Of a stretch of DNA of 64,000 nucleotides, positions 23,355 to 34,130 are shown piece by piece. The notes below the pieces were generated by a model. That model searched no databases. It was not told the DNA's origin and worked only from the letters and a program-made list of their open reading frames with translations. Both the position numbers and the translations under genes were made by a program. This DNA comes from Pollenia angustigena (taxonomy: Eukaryota; Arthropoda; Insecta; Diptera; Polleniidae), in NCBI GenBank assembly GCA_930367215.1, contig OV884059.1:153138511-153202510 (forward strand). The letters run 5' to 3'. The stretch's first letter is position 1; the number at the start of each line of letters is the position of its first letter.

Positions 23355-24124
23355 TAAGGTGACCATACGTACTCTTTTTTAGAGGGCAATCCTCTTTTTT
23401 AACTGTCTGTCCTCTATAAAATTTGTGTCCTCTTTAATCATCTTTTTTTCATAATCTGTCATCTTTGTCCTCTTTATTTTTAAAAGCATGACCAATATTT
23501 GCTTTTATTTTTATAAATCAAAATAAAAATTTTATTTCACGGTGATCAACGGTTTTTTCTGTGCAATCGTATGGAAAATGTTGTGCCATGCTTGTTCTGT
23601 TCATACTCCTACTGGACTCTCATACACTTGCAGTATAAAATTTTGAATATTTTTTTGCAATGATTATTAAGTTTAGTTGTTTTTTTTTTTTTGTAACTAA
23701 TTTTACTTAGTAAATGTAAATTTTTATACATCTTCGGCTTAATATGCAAACCTGCTAACTCCCTTTCAACAAATTTTACAGGAAAAACTTTTTATTTTTC
23801 CTATTTACTGTTTGAGAGGAGAACCAAAAATATAGTTGATTTGATACACTTCAAGACTCAAATTGAAGAATAACTACATGCTGGTCGACGAGGCATATAT
23901 TTCTCTACCACACGGCATCAAATCTCAATTTACTTAAAAAGTGGATTTCGCAGGTCTGCATATTAGGCCGACGATATGTAATTCTTTTTAAATCTTCTTT
24001 ACATTTATTAATATGGGAATGTAAATTTGTCTGTAAAATATGTAAAAAAATCTTGAAGTCAAAAAATTTTTTTACTTTTTTTCTTTATGTCCTCTATTTT
24101 TATTTTCAAAATCTGGTCGCCTTA
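23355..24124 (+). mobile_element. 770-bp TIR element, TAAGGTGACCA ends (copy 1)
   Basis: Ends TAAGGTGACCATACGT and TCTGGTCGCCTTA; TTTATTG flanks both sides, compatible with a 7-8 bp duplication. The motif CCTCTTT/GTCCTC is repeated near the ends. The second copy, 31306-33093, is the host of the deepest nest in the window. No transposase is present. Confidence 0.7.
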
Positions 24125-25099
24125 TTTATTGCAATCTAAATCATCTTTATTAATTTGTATTGTGAATCATAAGTACTTACCAATAGCCCAGCATTCTTTT
24201 TCCCAAACTTTATTATATTGTCTTTCATATTTAGTTATTTTTGGGGAAGACCTATTTGCTTAAAAATTGCCTTAAAAAAATCAAAAATTGTATATGTTGT
24301 CAACGGTTTTAGATTCTTTTTTTAAATTCTTTTTTTTAAAACACTCACTCAAGAAAAATATCATAGGTTTATTGTGTACCTTTTACACGCTTAAAAAATG
24401 GTAACCATAATTAGGACCCTTTACACCGTATAAGTAGTTTATAAGAGTAAGATAAAAGTTTTGCTACTTTTTTCATATTTTATATACGAAACAAAGAAAA
24501 ATAAGCGTTAATAATAAAAGAAGGGAAAATATATTAAAATGTGCAAATTCCCCAAAAAATCTCCGAATGCCCGAAAAAATCCGCAATCCCAAAATGACTT
24601 TCTTTGTCCTTTTTTCTCGCATGAAATCCTCAACTTTGGGGATAAATCCCCAAGTCTGGCAGCCCTGGCTCTAGCAATGATGTAGCATACCGAATATCAA
24701 AAGTTAATCAAGCATTCGGCATGTTAACGGCCATTTTCACCAAGTTCGGTTAAAACTAACTTTCAATTAAAGTTCCGGTTACCAATATGTTTTGACAGCT
24801 ATAACCGATAGTTAATTATAATTATAGGTGGTCTTTTCTTTAAAACGTTTTACAACACTGTAAAATATTTTAACGTTGTGTTAAAAATTCAAACAAATAT
24901 TTGATTTTTTTTTATATATTAAATTGTGTTTTTTTGAAATGTTATAACTTAAAAAAGTTTTAAATTTTACAATTTTAATCGAAAATTATAGAATTTAGTT
25001 AAGATTATCCAGAACCAACAGGACGGTATACTATTTTTACACAAGGTTAGTAATCAGCTGTTGCTTACGTAGCAATATAAGTTAATCTGGTGTAAATTC
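24125..25099. other. Gene-free; ends of two elements
   Basis: At 24540-24664 ATCCCCAAGTCTGGCAGCCCTG, preceded by GGGGATAAATCCCC, is the right end of a hAT with CAGGGCTGCCAGAC terminus; its left end is not found. At 24825-25097 are remnants of a CAAGGCGAAT-type MITE, ending AATTCGCCTTG. Confidence 0.45.
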
Positions 25100-25940
25100 G
25101 CCTTGACCGCAATCTTTTGAAATACCATGATAAAATTGCTCAACACGACGATGTTAAGATATTTTTAACTTACAACCATGTGTTAGATCACCAACGTCTA
25201 CAAGATGATCTAAGTTGTTTTTATGAATGGTGCAAAGCAAACTTAATGGAGCTTAATTTAAAGAAGTGTAAACTAATGCGTTTTTCAAGAAATAATCCAG
25301 CTATAGTATATTACTTCCTAGGTGGTATTCAAGTTGATGCAGTTGAAAATTTCATTGATCTTGGAATACAACGTAATATGCTTTAATTCGCATATAACGT
25401 TTATGATAAATAAAGCTAGAGGAACACTTGGATACATAAAAAGCTGGGCAAGAGAGTTCGATGATGTGTATATTACAAAAACCTTTATATGGCACTTGTA
25501 AGGCCGATTCTTGAATATGGATCGATTATTTGGGACCCCACTTGCCAAACTTATTAAAATTTAATTTAATCTGTACAGAAACAATTTCTGCTATTGTGTC
25601 TTCGCGGATTACACTTTAACCCACTAACCTTGCCCTCATACACATCTCGGCTGGCTCTGATAAAGCTCCCTACTTTAAAAAGTCGTAGAACAATGCTGAA
25701 TGTATCGTTTATTCTGAACATTATTAATGGTGATATCTGCGCTGGATTTTTAATTAATGAGATTTCATTTAATATTCCTCAACGACCATCTCGAAATTTC
25801 ATACCATTATCCATTAAATTCTTTAGAGCTAATTATGATGATGCTGACCCTCTTAGAAGAATGTATAACACTTTCAATCAATTATATAGATTGATTGGTC
25901 GTCATTTTGAAGATAATTTGATGAACGATTCAACTATTAA
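25100..25940 (+). pseudogene. Non-LTR retrotransposon reverse transcriptase relic (C-terminal part)
   Basis: Successive frames read LQDDLSCFYEWCKANLMELN, LKKCKLMRFSR, then RGTLGYIKSWAREFDD, ILEYGSIIWDP and TLPSYTSRLALIKLPTLKSR, the order found downstream of the catalytic YxDD motif in Jockey/CR1-like LINEs. At least three frameshifts or stops interrupt it, and both the catalytic core and the endonuclease are missing. This is a 5'-truncated dead copy. Confidence 0.8.
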
Positions 25941-26200
25941 GACCAGGCAGGGCTGTCAGATATGGCGATTTCTCGCCAAACGTGGCGATTTTGAAACGTG
26001 TTTGGCGATGGGATTTTCCATTTGGCGACTGGCGACTTTTTTGGCGATTTTTGATATAACTGGCGATTAACTTGGCTATTTTTATCATTTTTTGTTATCA
26101 TTACTAATTTTTAGAAAAAAATCGGCAACTTTTTTTCACATGATTTTTGTTTTGTTACGATTTTAATTGAATTTTATATTCAGTCACTATTTAATTCTTA

Positions 26201-26351
26201 TGCTGGGTACACACTATGCAACGCGTTTACGCAATCTAGTTAATTAAATTCATTTTCATTCATTCTAGATTGCATCAACATCAAAACGCTTTGATATTTT
26301 GAGGTTGCATTGAAACAGATTGCATGTAGGTTGCATTGTGTGTACCCAGCA
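26201..26351 (+). mobile_element. TGCTGGGTACACAC PIF-like MITE, TTA TSD (151 bp)
   Basis: Ends TGCTGGGTACACACTATGCA and GTGTGTACCCAGCA with TTA at 26198-26200 and 26352-26354. Other copies are at 31510, 32640 and 34131. Confidence 0.85.
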
Positions 26352-26367
26352 TTATAGTTTGTATGCA

Positions 26368-26590
26368 GGGGTCTAATCACCGCATTCGATACTATCGTTT
26401 CGAATAAACTATCGGATTTTTTTGCATACGATAGACACTGACGTATCGAATGAAAACTCGATAAATGTTACTCGATATCGAATGCTATTATTTCAAATTA
26501 AATACATTTCACTCGATATCGAGTTTCATGATACCAAAATAAATAATTTCGATCAATTTTGCTGGATATCGTATGCGGTGATTAGACCCC
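26368..26590. mobile_element. GGGGTCTAATCACCGCATTCGATA palindromic MITE
   Basis: The ends GGGGTCTAATCACCGCATTC and GTATGCGGTGATTAGACCCC are inverted. The interior is full of TCGATA/TATCGA blocks. A 70-bp relative lies at 40369-40438. No clear TSD. Confidence 0.65.
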
Positions 26591-26638
26591 AGGTCAAAAC
26601 ACCGGTAATGAAACCGATAAGGCTGAAGTGTATGATCC

Positions 26639-26697
26639 CCTAGTTGGTACCTTAACGTCAAATTACGTGTATATGAGAAAAAATTTGTACATATAGA
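26639..26697 (+). mobile_element. Fragment of the CAAGGTATATTTACAC MITE
   Basis: CTAGTTGGTACCTTAACGTC to 'aaatttgtacat' matches the interior of the complete copy at 31678-31903. Confidence 0.6.
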
Positions 26698-26719
26698 TAT
26701 ATATATATATATATATATA

Positions 26720-27274
26720 GATAGATCTCGTAATATTGATGAGATTTCGGCACCACGTATTTATAAGTCATTAACTTATGTACCTGGGTTTTCAGAAAGA
26801 TTAGAAAACTCGAATATATATGATAAAGGGAAATACAGAATGGCACATAAGGTGATTAATAATGTAGGGAAATTATTCACAAAAACTAAGGATAGATTAC
26901 TAAAGTCAGATAGGTCGAATTTAGTTTATAAGATTCATTGTGGTGGCAATGATAATGAACAATGTAGGAAAATATATGTAGGAACAACTGGGACAAAACT
27001 AAAAATTAGATTAGCTGGACATAAACATGACCAAAAATATAGGAATTATAATTCAGCCCATGGAACGGCGTTATCAACTCATTGTAGGGATTTTAATCAT
27101 TATCCTGATTTTGAAAACACATCAATTTTGAATACGGAAAGTTTTAAGAAACGTAGATATATGTTAGAAATGTTGCAGATAAATAATGTTCCATTTGAGA
27201 AAAGAATTAATTTTAAAAAAGATACTGAGGGCTTAGCTCAAATTTATAGACATTTATTGAATAAAAATAAATAG
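26720..27274 (+). pseudogene. Penelope-like element, C-terminal part with GIY-YIG endonuclease
   Basis: An open frame from about 26720 reads SLTYVPGFSERL, then VYKIHC, KIYVGTTG, LKIRLAGHKHD and ALSTHCRDFNHYPDF, ending at TAA 27272-27274. This matches the linker and GIY-YIG nuclease of Penelope-like retroelements: the VYxIxC start, YVG core, catalytic Arg in LKxRLxxHK, and the later KRxxxE block. The reverse transcriptase is absent because the 5' part is lost beyond a TA microsatellite at 26696-26720. The 185-residue frame is intact, so the copy is fairly young or was truncated on insertion. The 3' UTR continues to about 27600 with CCTGAAGAAGAT and CGAAATATTG, usual for these elements. Confidence 0.8.
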
Positions 27275-27708
27275 GTTGATGTAAGGGATAATTATAAATA
27301 GGTAATTGTCCTTGATTGATTATAAAATAAATTTCAGATGGCATAGCTTATTATTGACGGAAAGGGACATTAAAATAGGTTTTAGGCTTTGAATAAATTT
27401 AAAAATTTTGTTTTCCTTTTTTGTTTGTTTGTCTTTTTGTTTAAAGTTTGTAGAATGGAATTTTAAATTTATTATGATAATTTTGTTTTTTGAAATTTTA
27501 AAATTTATTTTTCCATATTTTATTTTTCCATTTATTGTCAAATTTTATTTTATTTTAAAAAAATTTCCTGAAGAAGATTTCCAACGGAAATCGAAATATT
27601 GAAAATAAAAATATTTTAATTAATTTTATAAATAAGTGACCTTAAGCTTGAAGAATTTATTAAAGTATTTAATAAAAAAAAAGGTCGAAGAAATAGGACT
27701 ATAATTTA

Positions 27709-28200
27709 ATAAATAAATTTGTATTTTAGCATATATAAATTTTTAGCATACATATATTGTAAATGTGCACACACAAAACAATATTTTGATACCATTTAAA
27801 GTCTTTTATATATTTCACATTTCCATTGTATGTGTATATGCATTGGTTTTTTTTTTTAAACATCTTAACATATGTATATTTGGAAATATGTTGAATCGTA
27901 AGTTGTTTTATCGCAATTCCATAGCAATACTGAAAAAAAGTACCAAAAAATAGAGCAAAATTACCCGCATTCAATGTTACATACAAGCCGCCCATCACTG
28001 TCTTACAAATCTCACGTAACAACGGCATGAAATTCTATTTTATACAGATTGGTATGTTGCAACCACAAATTATGTCTGTGGTTGCAACTACGGTACATTG
28101 CATTTCGGTAAGCTTTTGTATTGGTTTTCATATAACAAAAAGCGAACAGCTGATGGATACAGTACAGATACGGTACAGCAACGTCCGCCTAACTGAGCCT
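27709..28200 (+). mobile_element. AGGCTCAGTTAGGCG PIF-like element, 5'-truncated (copy 1)
   Basis: It matches 47257-47744 almost throughout and ends CGTCCGCCTAACTGAGCCT. Relative to that copy it has an extra hairpin at 28057-28089 (GTTGCAACCACA/TGTGGTTGCAAC). A fragment of the CAAGGTATATTTACAC MITE follows at 28207-28231. Confidence 0.75.
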
Positions 28201-28233
28201 TGAGTCTACCTTGTGTAAATATACCTTGGTATA

Positions 28234-29110
28234 AATGATAAAATACAATTATAGAGATTGACAGAAGTTATAAGTCATATTGTGAAATAGCAATATATAA
28301 AATTTTTAAGATTAAAAAATGCTAAATAATGCTAAAAAAAAATATATCACATATGAGTAACACTTGTAAAAATGTATTAAAGTATTTGGTTTGTATTTTA
28401 TATTAAAGTTGTTTATGTTCTTTTGACGTACAAGAAAATATTTTTGGGCTGCGGTGCAGTTTAGAATTAAAAAAAAAACTAAAATAAAATTTAAGGGGGA
28501 TTAAAAAATTGCAGCGTACACTCAATGCCTTGTTTTTGAATTCGTTCATTATTTTCCCCCTCTAGGTTAATTTAACTACATATCTTCAAGATGCGGAAAA
28601 GCTTTAGTTAGCGAAGCCGTTGTTTGTTATACCACAGAGGAGAAAATCCCTGCGCCCGTCCAAAAGCCAGCTATGCAAACTAGCTTTGTTTATTTTTTTA
28701 TTTCATTAAATTTTATATAAAAAGCCACTCTTGACCAATTAAAATAAATATTACAAAGCAGTTTGCCTGAATACAGTTATAAAATATTTAAAAATATAAA
28801 ATTTATTTTAAAAATATATATACATACATAATAAAATAGAGAGAAAAAAATGATTTATTAATTAAATTAAATTAATCCTCAAACCGGCTTGGTTTTATCG
28901 GTTCCCCAAAAAAAAAAAAAAGAGAAAACACAAAAAAAAATAAAAAAAAATTGAGCATACACACATACTACTAAGGGGGCGTGGTGATTGTTTGCATCCA
29001 GGAGGCATCAGCCTCCTTTAATTTAAATTTTGTTTTTTTAACTCTAAACTGCACTTTCGTCTATTTTTGTACGGTAGTTTTATTCAAATATGTTAAAACA
29101 ATTGGTTCTT
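28234..29110. other. Gene-free
   Basis: Homopolymer-rich A and T tracts, no supported gene. Confidence 0.4.
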
Positions 29111-29485
29111 CCCTGCAAATAAAATTGGACCACCTGATCCATTTTGATAAAATGGACTACTCCATGGACTGGTCCGATGTAATGCAAGCATGGACCATGT
29201 CATTGTTAAAAAGTGTTTGTAGTGAGACGACATGTCTTCGTTTTTTAACGACATGCTTTCGTTTTTAAACGACTTCAAAACTAATCCTCTTGAGTATACC
29301 ATGGAGTAGTTTTAAAACTACTCCTTAGTGGTCCAAAGGTGGGTTTATATCGTCCTCTCCTAGGACATCGTAATGTTAAATAGACCAGGTTTTTTCCATA
29401 CGTTTGGGTTAGTTTTTGTCTAGTCCTGGTCCCTTGTGGACTACTCTTTACACGCGTGTTTGGACTGTTCCTGTTATTTGCAGGG
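29111..29485 (+). mobile_element. CCCTGCAAATAA MITE (375 bp)
   Basis: Ends CCCTGCAAATAAAATTGGAC and TTATTTGCAGGG. It contains several related palindromes (ACTCCATGG, AGTAGTTTTAAAACTACT). A 60-70 residue frame recurs in all copies but is only a by-product of the repeat. Other copies are 42936-43361, 54381-54806 and, truncated, 33571-33738. Confidence 0.75.
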
Positions 29486-30084
29486 TTATTAAAAATATAA
29501 ATAAATGTGCCATTGAAATGTATGTACGATTTTTTGTTGTTTAAACAGTGGTGCTAACATGTTGGTACAATTTTGGAATTATGATTTTGCACCCCTGTAA
29601 TGAACTCTGATGAATTTTTCATATAATGTGTCATTAGTCATCTCTTTCTAACATATAACTAAATAAGTGTATCCAATTAAATTTATTAAAAAATTACGAC
29701 TTTTGCATTTAAAAAACGATCTTTGAACTAAAACCTGTATATGATATAAATTTGAGCAGTGATCTTACCTTTTTTAATATTTTATTTATCAAAATTTCAT
29801 GCAAAAATAACTTTTTAAGCTCTTTTTTTGTGAGAAATATTTGAAGCAGTCTGGCAATGTTGTGAAACGTAATAGAAAAAACAAGCTGAATTTATACAGG
29901 TGGCCGCATCATTAAAGGGAGTTTGCTAGCTGTCCCTGTTTGGTATGTAGGTATAGGTATTATTAATGTCAAACTCCATAGAAAAAAAATTGACAACCAG
30001 CTTAGCTTCCCTCTCATGCGGTCATCTGTATGATTTTGTCTTGAGAAAAAATAGAATAATTCATTGCGGTGAGTAAAAAAGCGT
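29486..30084. other. Gene-free, upstream of an Inr/DPE promoter
   Basis: No coding signal; probably contains distal promoter DNA for the start site at 30087. Confidence 0.4.
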
Positions 30085-30120
30085 TCATTTTGCAATCAAT
30101 CGTTGAAATAGGCGGACGTG
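30085..30120 (+). promoter_or_regulatory. Inr + DPE core promoter
   Basis: TCATTT at 30085-30090 fits the fly initiator TCAKTY with +1 at A30087. GGACGTG at 30114-30120 starts exactly at +28 and fits the DPE consensus. There is no TATA box. The exact spacing makes chance unlikely, though short motifs in AT-rich DNA require care. Confidence 0.65.
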
Positions 30121-30190
30121 TGTCGTTGAGTTTACAAACGGAAAGAAAATCAAAGTATTTGCTAAAAAAAAGTTAAAGTGCTAACAGAAG
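30087..30190 (+). other. Putative noncoding first exon with 5' splice site
   Basis: From the predicted start site the sequence runs without ATG to AACAGAAG|GTAAGA (donor GT at 30191). The next plus-strand gene is histone H3.3, whose coding exon is preceded by a 3' splice site at 36811-36812. A 6.6-kb 5' UTR intron joining the two is plausible, but no transcript evidence is available and the intron would be filled with transposons. Confidence 0.4.
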
Positions 30191-31157
30191 GTAAGATTTT
30201 TACAAAAAAGTTGTAATAATTCAATAAAGAACCAAAGTATAATTAAAGAACTATTTAGAAATGTGGCAAATAATAAAAACCGCCAGTTGAAACTTCCATG
30301 GACAATTTTTCTTTTCAATAAACACTGAATACACAAAAAGCTATGATGGTTGACTTATTGTAGAAGCGAAAGACGTTAGCGACGTGCATTGTGCACAAAA
30401 AAAAAGATTGTCTGACTATTACTGAACTGTATTACAATTTCTTGATAAAAGTGACAAAAATCAAAATGGCGGATCTTGATTTGGAAGAAAAAAAATAGAA
30501 AATTTTAAAATGAAAAATTGTTTTTCCAGAATTTTTACAAAAATAGTTTTTTTTTTGTCACAATAATTAATAAAGTGTTCAAATGTAAGAAATGTCAGGA
30601 AATATGATAATTGTGTTAAATAATTTGAGAAAATTTCATATTGGTTTTTATTGTCAAATATCGTTTCTTTTACCATAATTTATTTTTTCTGTGGTGCTAG
30701 CGTGTGTGTGTGTGTATATTGGGTGACTTCAATGTGTGTATACGTGTTTTTCGTTTATTTCTGTTGTGGGCTTTTTATTCTTTGTTTTTTTTTTCTTTTC
30801 GTTTAATGAATACACACAAACAAATTCGCGCGCGCAACACTTGGTTAAAGCATTTAAGTTGGTTTTGTTTTTATCCGCGATTTCTTAAACAGTGTTGCAT
30901 TTTCATTTTATATTATAGGCAATTGTAATTATTATAATATTTTTTTATAAAAATAATAAGTAATATTATACTTAAAAAAAAATAAAGAAAATTACATATT
31001 TTTGTTTTTACATGTCGCGCATAGTGAAATTACTTGTAATTTCAACATGATATCGCACTTGATCAACAAGATGGTATTAACTTGAAATTAAAAAATTCTA
31101 GTAGAAGCCATGGTGAAATAATTTCATCATGTAACTTTCAATCTTTAATAACCATTA
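30191..31157. other. Gene-free, possible intron
   Basis: Contains a short GT repeat at about 30700-30714 and no supported gene. Confidence 0.4.
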
Positions 31158-31299
31158 CATAGCGACTTCACCTGACAATTTTTTGTCATACCAAACGTCA
31201 AAGTCTATATAAAAAAAACTCGAAAATTTTTGTCAGCGTTTTTTTAATATGAAGTTTGACGTTTGGTATGACAAAAAATTGTCAGGTGAAGACGCTATG
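31158..31299. mobile_element. 142-bp palindromic MITE, TTA TSD
   Basis: Ends CATAGCGACTTCACCTGACA and TGTCAGGTGAAGACGCTATG with TTA at 31155-31157 and 31300-31302; arms of about 47 bp are nearly perfect. One arm recurs near 5075-5140. Confidence 0.8.
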
Positions 31300-31581
31300 T
31301 TAATCTAAGGTGACCATACGTATTCTTTTTTAGAGGACAATCATGGGTGCGTTCGTAAATGCATCACTGCGCTGCATCAGAAAAGCAAACTTTTTATAAA
31401 GCCGATAAAAAATAATTATAATTTTTTTTTTTTTTATTGTATTTCTATTATTTTTGTGGAGTATTTCACAATTTTTTGGTCCACATTTACTTCACTGATA
31501 AATATATAATGCTGGGTACACACAGTGCAATCTACATGCAATCTGTTTCAATGCAACCTCAAAATATCAAAGCGTTTGGAT

Positions 31582-31669
31582 CAAGGTATATTTATAGCAG
31601 GTAGCCGCGAGATTACAACAATTGTACAATAAAACAAACAACAGGGCTTTTTATTGTTGTTTTGTGATG
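31582..31669 (+). mobile_element. Truncated CAAGGTATATTTATAGC MITE
   Basis: It matches 18806-18893 and then stops at 'tttgtgatg'. GTTTGGAT precedes it at 31574-31581 and follows at 31670-31677. Confidence 0.75.
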
Positions 31670-31677
31670 GTTTGGAT

Positions 31678-31903
31678 CAAGGTATATTTACACAAGGTAA
31701 GCTCGTTGGCCCATATGTTTGTCAGCTGATTACCCCTAGTTGGAAGCTTAACGTCAAATTTCGTGTATATGAGAAAAAATTTGTACATGTGTGCGTTAAA
31801 TTGTTTTTTTTTTTATATGAAGACAATTTTGACAACTCCGTTCCTTTTATAGAGCAGCATGTATACACTCCCAAATAAGTCTACCTTGTGTAAATATACC
31901 TTG
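31678..31903 (-). mobile_element. 226-bp CAAGGTATATTTACAC hAT-type MITE, TSD GTTTGGAT
   Basis: Ends CAAGGTATATTTACACAAGG and CCTTGTGTAAATATACCTTG with GTTTGGAT at 31670-31677 and 31904-31911. The copy at the window's right edge (63785) is in the opposite orientation. Confidence 0.85.
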
Positions 31904-32534
31904 GTTTGGATGTTGATGCAATCTGGAATGAATGAAAATGAATTTAATTCACTAGAATGCGAAATTGTGTTGCATAGTGTGTACCCAGCATAACGATTTG
32001 AAATCACTGATGCAGCGCAGTGATGCATTTACGAACGCACCCCATATTTAACTGGCTGTCATCTATAAAATTTGTAGCCTCTTTCATCATCTTTTTTCAT
32101 AATCTGCCCTCTGTTTTAAAATCATGACCAATATTTGTTTTTATTTTTATAAATTAAAAGTAATTTTATTTCACGGCGATCACCGGTTTTCCTGTCAAAT
32201 CTTATGGAAAAAGTCGTGCCATGCTTGTTCTGTTCATACTCGTACTGAACTCTCATACACTTGCAGTATGTATAAAATTTTGAATAAGTTAGTGCAATGA
32301 ATTTTTAGTTTCGTTATTTTTTTTTTAACTAATTTTACTGAAGTGTAAATTTGTACAATATTAAGCCAACGGGCTTAATATGTAAACCCGCTAACTCCCT
32401 TTCAACAAATTTTACAGGAAAAACTATTTTTCCTATTTGCTGCTTGAGAGGAAAACCAAAATTAAAGTTGATTTGACACACTTCATGACTCAAATTGAAG
32501 AAAAACTACATTCTGGTCGACGGGGCATATCTTT

Positions 32535-32875
32535 GGGTGCGTTTGTAAATGCATCACTGCGCTGCACCAGAAAAGCAAACTTTTTTAAAGCCGATAAAAA
32601 ATAATTATAATTTTTTTTTTTTTTATTGTATGACTATTATGCTGGGCACACACAGTGCAACCTCAAAATATCAAAGCGTTTTGATGTTGATGCAACCTGG
32701 AATGGATGAAAATGAATTTAATTCACTAGATTGCGTAAATGTGTTGCATAGTGTGTACCCAGCATTATATTTGTGGAGTATTTCACAATTTGTTGGTCCA
32801 CATTTACTTCACTAATAAATATATAAGGATTTGAAATTACTGATGCAGCGCAGTGATGCATTTACGAACGCACCC
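32535..32875. mobile_element. Second GGGTGCGTTCG element, TSD TTT, with nested MITE
   Basis: Starts GGGTGCGTTTGTAAATGCAT and ends TTTACGAACGCACCC; TTT on both sides, which on removal restores the host sequence seen at 23890-23900. It contains a 125-bp TGCTGGG MITE. Confidence 0.8.
32640..32764 (-). mobile_element. TGCTGGG MITE, TTA TSD (125 bp, internally deleted)
   Basis: TTA at 32637-32639 and 32765-32767; it lacks about 26 bp found in the 151-bp copies. Confidence 0.85.
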
Positions 32876-33093
32876 TTTCTCTAGCACACGCCATCAAAAT
32901 CTCAATTTACTTAAAAAGTGGATTCGGCAGGTGTGCATATTAAACCGACGAAATGTTATTTTTTTTTTTTAATTTACTTTTCAAATAAAAATATGGGAAT
33001 GTAAATTTGTCTGGAAAATATGTAAAAAAATCTTGAAGCCAAATACATAAATTCTTTGTCCTCTATTTTTATTTTCAAAATCTGGCCGCCTTA

Positions 33094-33570
33094 ATTAATC
33101 GCACGTAAAAAAAAATCAGTTTTAAACGAACCGTTTCATTACCAAAAAGTACTCAAAATACATGATATTTTTACACGAAAAAAATTGGATTCCAAAATTA
33201 AAGCCGGCTGGGGCCCGTGGACCCCTAGATCCAAAAACCGTCCCGCACACTTATTGGTATGTGTGGTTACTGAAATTTAAGGTAATAGTGGAAAAACGAA
33301 AAAAATAAAATTTATGGAGGGCGGGACTTTTGTTGCAAAAATTTGTTGGGAAATTTTCAACATGTTCTGTGATCTAGATGGGTCTGGAGTGTGGAAGGTG
33401 ATGAAAGGATCTGGTTGTATCATGGTCATGTAATTTAAATGTTAATGATAGATATTAGCCAGTCTTTTGTGATTAATTCTAGAATTTGTCTTAACAAAGC
33501 CCGTAGAATTAAAATGTCTTTTGAAAATTATTAAATAGTAGATAGGTAGGTATTTACCAGAAAAGAACCC
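33094..33570. other. Gene-free
   Basis: No supported gene or repeat boundary. Confidence 0.4.
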
Positions 33571-33738
33571 TGCAAATAATAGGACCAGTTCAAACACGCG
33601 TGTAAAGTGTAGCCCACAAGGGACTAGGACTAGTCCAAAAGTAACCCAAACGTATGGAAAAAATACCATATAACCCAGCTTTGGACTACAAAGGAGGAGT
33701 TTTAAAACTACTCCATGGTATGCTCAAGAGGATTAATA
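33571..33738 (-). mobile_element. Truncated CCCTGCAAATAA MITE
   Basis: Begins CCCTGCAAATAATAGGACCA and breaks off after 'gctcaagaggatta', where sequence shared with 20366-20439 begins. Confidence 0.7.
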
Positions 33739-33892
33739 TGTTGAAATATTGCTTTGTTATTCTGCCGACGTTATTGCCAACTTCCTGAGATATTTATCTT
33801 TAGTGTAGACCTGGGGTAATTTAAGTTTTTAATGTTTTTTTTTTCTACCCTGTGACAAATTTATACAAGGTGGGGCAAAAGAAACAAAAAGT

Positions 33893-34080
33893 ATACTAAT
33901 TCTGCCTTTACTCCACGTCTACAACTGACACTAAAATTATGTTAGTGGTAAGTATAGAGTTTATACTATAGACTCGTCATGTTAGAGGTTTTCAAATGTT
34001 ATAACACCGTTGTTAATGCAAATGTTTTAATTACGCTTTTTTCATGTCAGTTGTAGACGTGGAGTAAAGGCAGAATTAGT
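33893..34080. mobile_element. 188-bp palindromic MITE with 36-bp perfect arms
   Basis: 33893-33928 (ACTAATTCTGCCTTTACTCC...) is the exact reverse complement of 34045-34080. Confidence 0.8.
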
Positions 34081-34130
34081 CTACTTTCTGTTTCTTTTCT
34101 GTTCCGTGCAGTTCTGTTACGAAATTGTAA

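Larger units (their letters stand above)
25948..26638 (+). mobile_element. 612-bp-family hAT MITE (copy 1), with two nested MITEs, right end lost
   Basis: It starts CAGGGCTGTCAGATATGGCG, with repeated TGGCGATTT. It is interrupted at 26201-26351 and 26368-26590 by two smaller MITEs and then resumes ('gtcaaaac' to 'gtgtatgatc'), matching 35208-35252 in the complete copy. At 26639 it passes into a fragment of the CAAGGTATATTTACAC MITE family. Confidence 0.8.
31510..31990 (-). mobile_element. TGCTGGGTACACAC MITE, TAA TSD, itself interrupted
   Basis: TAA at 31507-31509 and 31991-31993. The left part 31510-31581 and right part 31912-31990 together form a normal 151-bp copy; between them lie two CAAGG elements. 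Confidence 0.85.
31345..32042. mobile_element. GGGTGCGTTCG TIR element, 3-bp TSD CAT, carrying nested MITEs
   Basis: Ends GGGTGCGTTCGTAAATGCAT and ATGCATTTACGAACGCACCC; CAT on both sides (31342-31344 and 32043-32045). The next 20 bp inside are also inverted (CACTGCGCTGCATCAG). Its interior is interrupted by the MITE at 31510-31990. Confidence 0.8.
31306..33093 (+). mobile_element. TAAGGTGACCA element (copy 2), host of a five-layer nest
   Basis: It starts TAAGGTGACCATACGTATTC and ends CTGGCCGCCTTA. It is flanked by TTAATC on both sides. It aligns with the simple 770-bp copy at 23355-24124 once two insertions at 31345-32042 and 32535-32875 are removed. Confidence 0.8.

Noticed and set aside
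29093..29302. Recurrent 60-100 residue frame beginning MVYSRGLVLKSFKN at three places
   Set aside because: It lies in the CCCTGCAAATAA MITE and recurs only because the MITE does; it has no codon bias, domain or conserved start.
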